Below are positions 9,959 through 18,481 of a stretch of DNA of 47,854 bases, one piece after another (position 1 is the first letter of the stretch; the number at the start of each line of letters is the position of its first letter). This DNA comes from Davidsoniella eucalypti (lineage: Eukaryota; Ascomycota; Sordariomycetes; Microascales; Ceratocystidaceae), in NCBI GenBank assembly GCA_004009845.1, contig RMBW01000158.1:1-47854 (forward strand), written 5' to 3'. The notes below the pieces were generated by a model that saw nothing but the letters and a program-made list of their open reading frames with translations, did not search any database and was not told where the DNA came from. A program made the position numbers and the translations under genes.

Positions 9959-10075
9959 CACAGTAGGGTGCGAGGGCGATGGTCACGAATAGCGTGAGAG
10001 AACAGAGTGCACAGTAGGGTGCGAGAGCGATGGTCACGAATAGCGTGAGAGAACAGAGTGCACAGTAGGGTGCGA
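9959..10075 (-). repeat. 51-bp tandem repeats in the family B leader
   Basis: Two near-identical 51-bp units (9959-10009 and 10010-10060) and a partial third follow one another upstream of gag, starting cacagtagggtgcgag. They occupy the same place as the unrelated 29-bp array in family A: after the primer site and before gag. Confidence 0.85.
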
Positions 10076-10094
10076 AAAGCGAGAACGATGGTAG

Positions 10095-10105
10095 ATCGGT
10101 ATCAA
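10095..10105 (-). promoter_or_regulatory. Self-priming primer-binding site, family B
   Basis: On the minus strand TTGATACCGAT begins 2 nt inside the 5' LTR. It is the exact complement of ATCGGTATCAA in the LTR (10160-10170), which lies 55 nt after the start of TATAAATA (10225-10218). The pairing is 11 bp and stops at both sides. Compared with family A one base pair has changed on both partners, which supports base pairing as the conserved function. Confidence 0.87.
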
Positions 10106-10107
10106 AA

Positions 10108-10286
10108 TGACACGAACTAGGAAGAGGCAATGGCAAGCAATCTAGATGATAGACTTCGATTGATACCGATGAAGGAGAAAGACTAATATCTGTTGGAATA
10201 CGGCGGGAATAGGTCCCTATTTATAACCGTTTATCTGGCTAAGTATCTTACTTAGCCAAATACCAACTGGGCCTTAGCCCCTGACA
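10108..10286 (-). repeat. 5' LTR of element B
   Basis: 179 bp. On the minus strand it has U3 with TATAAATA, a pyrimidine-rich stretch, then ATCGGTATCAA as the probable RNA start. It is followed on the right by the target duplication cttgg (10287-10291). It is identical to the 3' LTR. Confidence 0.95.
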
Positions 10287-10291
10287 CTTGG

Positions 10292-11345
10292 TGGGTTGGG
10301 CGCAATGACGTATGGGGTGGTGTTTAGGGAATTGTAGAAGTCTTGTTCCGTACTTGAGGTTATTCCATTCCAAGTTGATCTCAACTGGTTTAATGCCAGC
10401 CTCTATTTCACAAGCCCTTTTCGGAGCCTGCTTGTAGGTGCCAAGCATCATGGAAATCGCCAAACTTTGTACTTTTTCAAGGTGTTTCTTGAGGGAAATG
10501 GGCTTCATTTTGGTCCACCAGAGGATCGAACCGTACTCCATGATAGGACGAATCACAGCTTGGTATAACTGTCTAGTTGCTTTCGCACTTAGACCGCTAT
10601 ACTTCCGCGAAATCCGTTGAATTCCCATTAGGGTTCTGGTTGCTTTAAGGGTTCTGTCTTGGACATGCTCGCTGAAATTCAGCTGACAGTCTAGCCAGAT
10701 TCCTAGCCACTTGATCTTCTCTGACGGTTGTATTGTCGTCCCTAGGACGTCTATGTGTTCATTGCTTACTGCTTTACTCCTTGTTAAATGCAGAAGCTCA
10801 GTCTTGGAACTCTCAAACTCGACGGAACTATCGTCGGCTTGCCTGGTGAGATCTTCAACGATAGCCTCTAGAGCTCTGCAATTTCTTGCAAAGCTTTTGG
10901 AAGCCACCGTAATCAGAATATCATCAATGTATGAGAGCTGAATGCCATGAACTTGGATGGATTTGGGGATGTTGATGTGAATAAGTCTCGAATAAATCAA
11001 GAACAGAATGGGGGAGATCGGGCTGCCTTGCGGTATGCCTTGGTCAATAGTGTAGAAGTTTGTTCGCTTGCCATCAAAACATATCTGGACCTTCCTCTTT
11101 TGAAGAAAGGCTGCGATCCATTGGGTGCAGTTATTCGGAAGACCTAGATCTCTGCAGTGCCACAGTAGGGTATCCCTATTAACATGGTCGAACGCGCCTT
11201 TGATATCAAGTAGTGCAATACTTGATTTCAGGCCCTGTTCTTTCCATGACTTGACTTGGTCCATGAGAACCATTGCTGCATCGATCGTCGATCGTTGTTT
11301 CCGTCCGCCAAACTGCGTTGGGTGAAGCAGGTCGTCCTTTGTTGC
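10292..11345 (-). pseudogene. LINE-1 ORF2 reverse transcriptase part, copy 1
   Basis: This is the middle of the LINE polyprotein with an intact reverse transcriptase core: LLDIKGAFDHVN, QGIPQGSPISPILF and YIDDILIT. The frame joins the RNase H piece at 3987 if element B is removed. The upstream end stops abruptly at 11345 against gag A sequence, so the fingers region and everything 5' of it are missing. It is nearly identical to copy 2 (for example INIPK here, INIPQ there). Confidence 0.88.
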
Positions 11346-11766
11346 GGACAGATGGCCTAGGTGGCTGTGAAAGTGCTGGCTGTGACTGAGGATGTCACGG
11401 GAGGCAGGGCAGAAACCTAGGGTGGCTGCGAGACGGGCACGTTCCTTGCGTTTGAATAATGCCAAGTAGCACCAGCCTGGTCTACTCCAAGGGCGGTCCT
11501 CGGGTAGGCCTACAGCCGACAGAGTGTAACCCTCAGGGGGTTCCTGGCTGGGGTCCAAGAGGTGGACGCGGGCCAGGGCGAGATATGAGACGATATACGA
11601 GGAGTTGCGATGAAAACTGGTCGTAAAAGGATAGTTCGATTGAGACCGATGAAGGAGAAAGAGAAACTAAGACTAATAATCGGCGGGAATAGGTCCCTAC
11701 TTATAGCCGATTCTAGTACTGACAAGGAATGCCTTGGCTAACTTTACTAGGCCTTAGTCTCTTACA
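11346..11766 (-). mobile_element. Family A fragment: 5' LTR joined to part of gag
   Basis: Positions 11346-11585 match gag A1 1381-1620, and 11586-11766 is a complete 181-bp family A LTR, both on the minus strand. In an intact element about 400 bp of leader, tandem repeats and gag start separate them; here they are fused directly. The left neighbour is LINE-1 copy 1 and the right neighbour LINE-1 copy 2, in opposite orientations, so this piece is the centre of a large inverted repeat. The 5 bp on either side of the LTR (agata, gatac) do not match. Confidence 0.85.
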
Positions 11767-11781
11767 GATACCTGCGCAGAG

Positions 11782-13409
11782 GTGATGCCGAAGGCCCGCA
11801 TCTGCCCCCGGAGTAAGCCTTGGTGGAACGACGAACTCAAGCTATTGAGGAAGTCCTTCCTGAGGGCCGAACGACATTGGAAGAAGGATAAGATCTGTCT
11901 GACGGAGTATAAAGAAAAACGAAACAGGTATTTCCATGCCATTATCAAAACCAAAGCTAACTATTTCAATTCTTTCTTAGAACAAGCAACCGGCGACGAA
12001 GTCTTCACTGCTATGAGATACACGAAACCCATAACCGACTCGTATATACAACCACTCGAGGAAAATGGTGTCAAGGCGGAGTCTTTCGACGACAAAGCTA
12101 AGATGCTACTGAATCTTGTGGGCGGCGAAAAAGGTGAGTCCCTTGAGGACGAAGACACTCTACCCATCCCACATCACGAGAACTCGAAATGGCCTTGGCC
12201 TAACATCTCTACCATTGAGATTGAAAGAGCTATCATGACCTCAAACCCTAAGAAGTCTGCTGGACCAGATGGGATTAATTTCCAGATGATCCAAAATGCT
12301 TATAGGGCTATCCCCGAGGTCTTCCACTATGTCTACACGGAGCTATTCACTAAAGGACAGTGTCCTACGGTGTGGCGCCAGGGCATTGGAGTGATATTGA
12401 AAAAACCCAACAAGCCAGACTATTCCCGTATCAAGGCATATCGGATTATCACGCTGCTGAACTGCTTAGGTAAAGTATTGGAACGAATTTTTGCACAGAG
12501 ACTTGGTTTCTTGGCTGCAACAAAGGACGACCTGCTTCACCCAACGCAGTTTGGCGGACGGAAACAACGATCGACGATCGATGCAGCAATGGTTCTCATG
12601 GACCAAGTCAAGTCATGGAAAGAACAGGGCCTGAAATCGAGTATTGCACTACTTGATATCAAAGGCGCGTTCGACCATGTTAATAGGGATACCCTACTGT
12701 GGCACTGCAGAGATCTAGGTCTTCCGAATAACTGCACCCAATGGATCGCAGCCTTTCTTCAAAAGAGGAAGGTCCAGATATGTTTTGACGGCAAGCGAAC
12801 AAACTTCTACACTATTGACCAAGGCATACCGCAAGGCAGCCCAATTTCCCCCATTCTGTTCTTGATTTATTCGAGACTTATTCACATCAACATTCCCCAA
12901 TCCATCCAAGTTCATGGCATTCAGCTCTCATACATTGATGATATTCTGATTACGGTAGCTTCCAAAAGCTTTGCAAGAAATTGCAGAGCTCTAGAGGCCA
13001 TCGTTGAAGATCTCACCAGGCAAGCCGACGATAGTTCCGTCGAGTTTGAGAGTTCCAAGACTGAGCTTCTGCATTTAACAAGGAGTAAAGCAGTAAGCAA
13101 TGAACACATAGACGTCCTAGGGACGACAATACAACCGTCAGAGAAGATCAAGTGGCTAGGAATCTGGCTAGACTGTCAGCTGAATTTCAGCGAGCATGTC
13201 CAAGACAGAACCCTTAAAGCAACCAGAACCCTAATGGGTATTCAACGGATTTCGCGGAAGTATAGCGGTCTAAGTGCGAAAGCAACTAGACAGTTATACC
13301 AAGCTGTGATTCGTCCTATCATGGAGTATGGTTCGATCCTCTGGTGGACCAAAATGAAGCCCATTTCCCTCAAGAAACACCTTGAAAAAGTACAAAGTTT
13401 GGCGATTTC
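11782..13409 (+). pseudogene. LINE-1 ORF2 reverse transcriptase part, copy 2
   Basis: The frame is open for about 543 codons up to the C insertion. It has a linker region (PRSKPWWNDELKLLRKSF, typical of the spacer between endonuclease and reverse transcriptase in Tad/Jockey-type LINEs). Reverse transcriptase motifs follow: SAGPDGI, LLDIKGAFDHVN, QGIPQGSPISPILF and YIDDILIT. The frame is already open before the Met at 11782 (DTCAEVM), so this Met is not a true start. It continues at 14786 when the C element is removed. Confidence 0.88.
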
Positions 13410-13588
13410 TGTAAGGGTCTAAGGACCTGGTTGGTTCGGCTAAGCTTGATCTAAGCCTAAGCAAAACGGTTATAAATAGGGACGTCTTCCCGCCGTTATT
13501 CCAACAGATAATAGTCCTTCTCTCCATCGGCCACAATCTAATCACCCTTTCTAAGATTGTTGGCCTCGTCCCTCCTTAGATCCTCTCA
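13410..13588 (+). repeat. 5' LTR of element C
   Basis: 179 bp with TG/CA ends. TATAAATA is at 13471-13478. Exactly 55 nt after the TATA start is ATCGGCCACAA (13526-13536), the probable RNA 5' end. It differs from the 3' LTR only at one position (ggacctgg here, ggccctgg there). Confidence 0.94.
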
Positions 13589-14606
13589 TTTTGTGGCCGA
13601 TCAACCTTTAGATCGTCGACGTTTGACGCGATCACCTTTCGTTTCTGTGATTATACCTTCGTTTTTGGTGATAATTACCCCTCTTTTTGGCGCTGTGAAA
13701 ATGCCTTATCTTTATTTACCCGTCCTCTCTTTGTAATTGAGCCGACGTTTTCCCCCTGTTATGCCGCTGCTTACTGAAGTGAAGCCGTCAAGTACCCGTA
13801 AAACGATGCAAATCGTCGCGGAAGTAGTACCTCTGTAACGTTCTCTGAAATTAAGCCGACATTAACCTCGGGATTACGCTGGTTCTCCGCAGAAATAGAG
13901 CCTGATGTAGACCTCTGTCATCCCGCTAAAATGGACTTGTATGAGTGCACACGCCTGTTGAAAGGGTGTCGATTGTACGCCCTGGGAACCAGCCCGGCTA
14001 AGTCGTAGTCGAACCGGAATAGACACAGAGTCTCCACGGCATACACCCCTCCATTGCGGCCAACAGGCCATCTACTCCTGTACGACCCCGTTAGCCGTGC
14101 GCTAAGGTCGCTAGGATTTTCACACCCTTTTTTACATTTTTTGGGGGTGCATGCACCCTCTGTCCGGTCTTTCCGGGGGTCAACGCGGACCCCCCATCCC
14201 ACAGAATCGCATTTACCAGGCCCTGGAAACCCTCCGAATGCGCCCGACGGCGTCCCCTCTATTTTTACACCGCCTTTTCACCCATTTTTCCTGCGACAGG
14301 CAGGGGGAAATGATGACACCATGTACCTCCAAGGCTTCCCGTACGCCCCGGGAACAGGCCCGGCTAAGTCGTGACCGGAAGCAGAAGGACTAGTACCTCT
14401 CGTGGTCGGATTGCACCCCCCTTGGGCGTCGCAGATGCAGAATATACACGCCCCAAGAGTCTCGGGCACGCCGACAAGGATTAGGCAGGAATTTATTGAT
14501 GTTGCAGTATTGGTTTCAGCGTACACGGGTTGTTTTATTGGTATTTGTAATTAGAAAAACACTAGTTAGGCTGTAGTTTTTTTCTGCCGGTGGAGGGGGA
14601 GGCTAT
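13589..14606 (+). other. Internal region of element C, no convincing coding
   Basis: About 1 kb without Gag, protease or polymerase similarity; the longest frames are short and lack family features. It contains a diverged direct repeat of about 40 bp (13975-14017 and 14341-14379, core cccggctaagtcgt). It ends in a polypurine tract, gtggagggggaggctat, just before the 3' LTR. Confidence 0.75.
13591..13601 (+). promoter_or_regulatory. Self-priming primer-binding site, family C
   Basis: TTGTGGCCGAT starts 2 nt after the 5' LTR and is the exact complement of ATCGGCCACAA at 13526-13536. Against families A and B the central triplet differs on both strands (CCA/TGG versus TCT/AGA and TAT/ATA). It is an 11-bp match that ends on both sides. 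Confidence 0.87.
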
Positions 14607-14785
14607 TGTAAGGGTCTAAGGCCCTGGTTGGTTCGGCTAAGCTTGATCTAAGCCTAAGCAAAACGGTTATAAATAGGGACGTCTTCCCGCCGTTATTCCA
14701 ACAGATAATAGTCCTTCTCTCCATCGGCCACAATCTAATCACCCTTTCTAAGATTGTTGGCCTCGTCCCTCCTTAGATCCTCTCA
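14607..14785 (+). repeat. 3' LTR of element C
   Basis: 179 bp, one difference from the 5' LTR, followed by the target duplication atttc (14786-14790), where the LINE-1 sequence resumes in frame. Confidence 0.94.
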
Positions 14786-15283
14786 ATTTCCATGATGCTT
14801 GGCACCTACAAGCAGGCTCCGAAAAGGGCTTGTGAAATAGAGGCTGGCATTAAACCAGTTGAGATCAACTTGGAATGGAATAACCTCAAGTACGGAACAA
14901 GACTTTTACAATTCCCTAAACACCACCCCATACGTCATTGCGCCCAACCCACCAAGGACCATCTGAACTCGGAGTCTGACTTTGAGTCTCTTGGTATCTT
15001 GGGTCCCTACAAATTGAAGCGAGAGTCACAAGTGCAAGCAATTGCCGTGGACATCAAGTACCTGATACCTTTCAAGGCACTTCAGCGAGCTAAAATTGTA
15101 TGGGAGGCACCATGGGCCAAGCGTACCCCAATCACAACACACATTCCAATGGTCAAAAAAGAAGAAGCAAAGGAAATCCACCTGGCAACCCTAGCAACCC
15201 TATGGTTGGGCGAAGCCTATTGTTTGTACACTGACGGGTCTATGGAGGGTGATAAATCCTCCTATGCCTTTGTCGATATGGAC
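14786..15283 (+). pseudogene. LINE-1 ORF2 continuation, copy 2 (start of RNase H)
   Basis: Downstream of the C insertion the LINE frame continues (MMLGTYKQAPKRACEIEAG...) up to LYTDGSMEGDKSSYAFVDMD, the first acidic residue and strand of RNase H. There it is cut by the LTR at 15284. The rest of RNase H and the 3' UTR are missing from this copy. Confidence 0.87.
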
Positions 15284-15462
15284 TGAGAGGATCTAAGGAG
15301 GGACGAGGCCAACAATCTTAGAAAGGGGGATTAGATTGTGGCCGATGGAGAGAAGGACTATTATCTGTTGGAATAACGGCGGGAAGACGTCCCTATTTAT
15401 AACCGTTTTGCATAGGCTTAGATCAAGCTTAGCCAAACCAACCAGGGCCTTAGACCCTTACA
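15284..15462 (-). repeat. Family C LTR (minus), at a LINE-1/family A junction
   Basis: 179-bp family C LTR on the minus strand (TGTAAGGGTCTAAGG...ATCCTCTCA). The left neighbour is LINE-1 copy 2 and the right neighbour is family A pol. The flanking 5 bp (tggac and caggg) do not match, so this is a recombination junction rather than a simple solo LTR. Confidence 0.9.
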
Positions 15463-18400
15463 CAGGGGGACCTTGTACAGATGGTTCAATAATGTCGACG
15501 TTAAACCCGTGGGTCATGAAGAACGGTGAGAGACTCGTAGCGGAAGAGATCCTGTTGTTCAGGGCGAGTTGTGCTTGGGGCAGCAAGGAGGCCCAGTCGT
15601 CCTGAGCGAAGGAACAGAAATTGCGAAGGTACGTTTCAATCTCCTGATTGCTGCGTTCTTGGCTGCCATCCGTCTGAAGATGGAACGCTGTGGACAGGCG
15701 ACGCTGGATCCCAAAGCGACGGCATACTTCGCCCCAAAATAACTGCGCGAATTGAGGCCCTCTATCCGAAACGATAGCAAGGGGGAAACCGTGGTGGGAA
15801 AAGACGTGGATCAGCAGGGCTTCAGCAGTGGCTTGTGCGGTGATGGCCTTCATGGGAATCAGAATCTGTGATTTAGACAGACGATCAGTGACTCCTAGAA
15901 TGGAGGTGCAACCAGCAGAAGGGGGTAACGGGCCGATAAAGTCCATAGCCAATTCAGACCAAGGTCTGGACGGTACTGGCAGGGGTTTCAACAGGCCACG
16001 CTTCTGCTCTCGCCAAATCTTGCTTTTTCCACAAGACGAGCAATTCGAAACGAACTGACGGACATCGTTGGTCAGGCCAGGCCAGGCATATTCGCGCGAC
16101 ACTAAGTCACGGGTGATTGCTCTGCCGGGGTGGCCTGCGAGGGTGGAATCGTGGATCCGCTGGATAATTTTGGTCCTCAAGGGCTCGTGGTAAGGGACCC
16201 AAAGTCTATCGCGCCAGCGTAATCTTCCTTCCGAGTCTAGTTTGCATTCGCTCATTTGCCATTGCAAACCCCAGTCGGCTGGGAATGAGCGAGCTCCTTC
16301 TCGTACTAGTTTCCGAGCTATCCACCAACGGTTGCATTGGGCTAGAGCCTGGTTCCAAAGGCCAGTCATTTCGGGGTCAGCGAAGGGGGAGGTCACAGTT
16401 TCCTTGGTTGCCTTGTCGTCAGTCGGCGCGTCCTTGTCAGGCTCCTGAGCCCAAACTGCGCCGATTACTACCAGGTCGTTGCTTGACTCACTCTTCTCGA
16501 GGAGTTGGTGGAAGCGACTAGCCAGCCTGTCGTCACTTTCGTTGGCTGGCATATCCTGGTCCCTTCTAGACAGGGCGTCTGGCACAACTTGCTCAGTACC
16601 TGGGCGGTGGCGTAGGCAGAAACTAAAGTCCGAAAGCTCATATCCCCAGCGGCGTTGTCTCTCGGCCAGCGTTCTCTTGGTCTGGAAATACTCCAAGTTA
16701 TGGTGGTCAGTCCATACCACGAAGTCAACCCCTAGGAGGAAATGGCGCCATTCTCGAATGGACCAGTAGATGGCCAACATCTCCTTATCGTGGATGGGGT
16801 AGTTGGCTTCGGGGGGTGTGAGCTTGCGTGAGAGAAATGCAATGGGGTGCATGAGACCATCGTCTCCTCGCTGAGACAACTCTGCTCCCAGGGCGTAACC
16901 GGATGAGTCTGCAGTCAATACTGTCTCTCTCAGCGGATCAAAGGGGGTCAAAACAGGGGGAGTGAGGAAGGCTCTCTTAACCTCGGCGAAAGCGTGCGCA
17001 CATGCGTCGGACCAGACAAAGGGGGTATCCTTTTTGGTTAACCCTACCATCGGCGCTATCATTTCAGACAGTCGAGGCACAAAGTCTCGATAGAAGTTGA
17101 CAAAGCCGATGAAACCACGTAGACCTTTCAAAGTTGTGGGAGAATTCCAGTTGCGAATCGCAAGGGTTTTCTCAGGGTCTGCCTTGATGCCAATACCTGG
17201 GCCAACGATGAAGCCGAGGAACTTGATTTCCTTAGCTAAGAACTGGCACTTGCGAAGGTCGAGTTGCAAGCCGGCGAGATCGAGTGCATGGACAATCTCG
17301 AGCACTAATTTCCTGTGCTCTTCCTCAGTACCACTGGAGTAAATGTCCACGTCGTCAATGTAGGCGCTGCAGCTGATGCCTAGCCACTTTCGGAGGACCG
17401 AGTTGATGTAGCGTTGAAACGCAGCAGGGGCATTCGTCAGACCAAAGGGGATCACGTTCCACTCGAAGGCCCCTAGAGGAGTCCGAAAGGCGGTTAACTC
17501 CTCAGACCCAGGGGCGATCCGAATACGATGAAATGCGGCAATAACGTCGACCTTGGAGACCCATTTAGCAGCCGAGATTTGCCGAAGGGTGTCGTGGATA
17601 AGGGGAAGCGGGTAGGAATCCTTCTTGGAGATAGCGTTAACTGCGCGGTAGTCCACACAGAAACGAATTCCACCTCCAGGTTTCTTTACAAATAGGACCG
17701 GAGAGCCCACTTCAGATTTCGTATCCTTTATCCATTTTGTACCCAGTAGCTCAGTCAACGTTTTCTGCATCACTAACAGTTCAGCCCTAGACAACGGATA
17801 GAGGGATTGCACAGGTAATGTTTTCCCTTCCAACAGTTCGATCTTCAAGTCTACTCCAGGCCGGTGTGGCGGGAGGTCCTTGGATGCCTTCGCTTCAAAT
17901 GCTGAGGCCACGGGTCTTAACCAATCGGGTAGAGGCGGTCGTTCCTGTTCCTTCTGCTCCAGCGCCCTGTTGACATCTTCTAACGTGATGCGAAATACAG
18001 CGGCGTCGTCGTTGTCACAGAGTTTATGGAACTCTTCAGGCGTTAGTTCTTCGGCCGTGGTGACTTCGATTTGTCCAGAGCGCGGGTGCAGGTGCACGTC
18101 GTGATTAATCAGCCAGCGTTGACCGAGTATTAAGTCTTCGGTTTGGCCGGGGACGACGTAGGCCCAAATGTCCTCGTGGTGGTCAGGTAGGTGTAGCGTA
18201 AACTGGGCTATCTGAGTGATGACAGGTGGGTCGGACTGGGAGGAGGCGAGGGAGACCTTGCGAGGCTCGATAGGTTGGGTTTGGGTAGCGTAAGGGAGTA
18301 GGCGCGGAGGGACGACGGCGAGGCAGAGGCAGCCACTGTCGACGAGAGCTTTAGTCGAAAGTTCATTAATAGATAAATCTAAGTATAAACCTTTAGCTCC

Positions 18401-18475
18401 CATCTGAGTTCTAACTATCTCTTCCCCTATCTTCGTATCCTCCTTGTCAGGGCGCGACTTGTCCTGACTTCCTAA
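15463..18475 (-). pseudogene. pol: Pol of family A (PR-RT-RH-IN), C-terminally truncated
   Basis: The frame is open for about 980 codons from the Met at 18403. It carries protease ALVDSGC, reverse transcriptase AYIDDVDIY, RNase H TADSSGYALGAEL, the integrase zinc site (HDSTLAGHPGR...CSSCGKSK) and catalytic residues in AMDFIGPLP, VSDRGPQF and ERSNQEIETYL. It runs into the LTR at 15462 after IIEPSVQGPP, where the intact family B Pol continues for about 230 more residues to its chromodomain. As in B, the frame extends upstream of the Met to the gag stop in the -1 frame. Confidence 0.93.
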
Positions 18476-18481
18476 AAATCC
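18472..18481 (-). promoter_or_regulatory. Putative gag-pol -1 frameshift site (A)
   Basis: Gag ends GAT TTT TAG in the same GGATTTTTAG context as family B (7920-7929). The -1 frame continues FLGSQDKSRPD into pol, aligned with FLDSRDKSRPD of family B. Confidence 0.58.

Larger units (their letters stand above)
3988..10286 (-). mobile_element. Complete family B chromovirus (Ty3/Gypsy)
   Basis: This 6.3-kb LTR retrotransposon lies on the minus strand. It has two identical 179-bp LTRs, TG/CA ends, a perfect 5-bp target duplication (cttgg), a self-complementary primer site, a polypurine tract with ten G (4171-4180 as C on the plus strand), an open gag and an open pol with a C-terminal chromodomain. 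No lesion was seen, so the copy is young and may be competent. It sits in LINE-1 copy 1. Confidence 0.96.
2641..11345 (-). mobile_element. LINE-1 copy 1 (Tad-like), split by element B
   Basis: This is a non-LTR retrotransposon on the minus strand. Its 3' end is a 29-nt poly(A) tail (T run 2641-2669) preceded by a short 3' UTR carrying the tail motif tagctccataagat. The reverse transcriptase and RNase H region is split by the complete B element at 3988-10286, flanked by the direct repeat cttgg (3983-3987 and 10287-10291). The 5' side stops at 11345, inside the reverse transcriptase, against a fragment of gag A. It overlaps LINE-1 copy 2 (11767-15283) with near identity but in the opposite direction. 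Confidence 0.9.
13410..14785 (+). mobile_element. Family C non-autonomous LTR retrotransposon
   Basis: This 1,376-bp element has two 179-bp LTRs differing at one base, a perfect 5-bp duplication (atttc), a self-complementary primer site and a polypurine tract, but no gag or pol. It resembles large TRIM or small LARD elements. LTR ends (TGTAAGGGTCTAAGG...), TATA context, polypurine tract and primer layout resemble families A and B, so one of those could supply the enzymes. That is inference. Confidence 0.93.
11767..15283 (+). mobile_element. LINE-1 copy 2, split by non-autonomous element C
   Basis: This plus-strand copy of LINE-1 runs from upstream of the reverse transcriptase to the first third of RNase H. 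A complete family C element (13410-14785) interrupts it with a perfect atttc target duplication (13405-13409 and 14786-14790). The 5' part, including any endonuclease, is missing left of 11767 and the 3' end is cut at 15283 by a family C LTR. Confidence 0.9.

Noticed and set aside
10108..10136. Gag B starting inside the LTR
   Set aside because: The open frame reaches position 10136 only through a TTG codon and lacks an ATG until 9908. The stretch includes the primer site and tandem repeats, so it is leader sequence.
11782..13422. LINE-1 copy 2 frame taken as a complete protein
   Set aside because: Its last four codons are family C LTR sequence, and the frame is already open upstream of the apparent Met. 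It is a piece of an interrupted ORF2.
13918..14526. Minus-strand frames in the internal region of element C
   Set aside because: They share a similar peptide only because of the internal direct repeat; no domain is recognisable and they lie antisense to the element.
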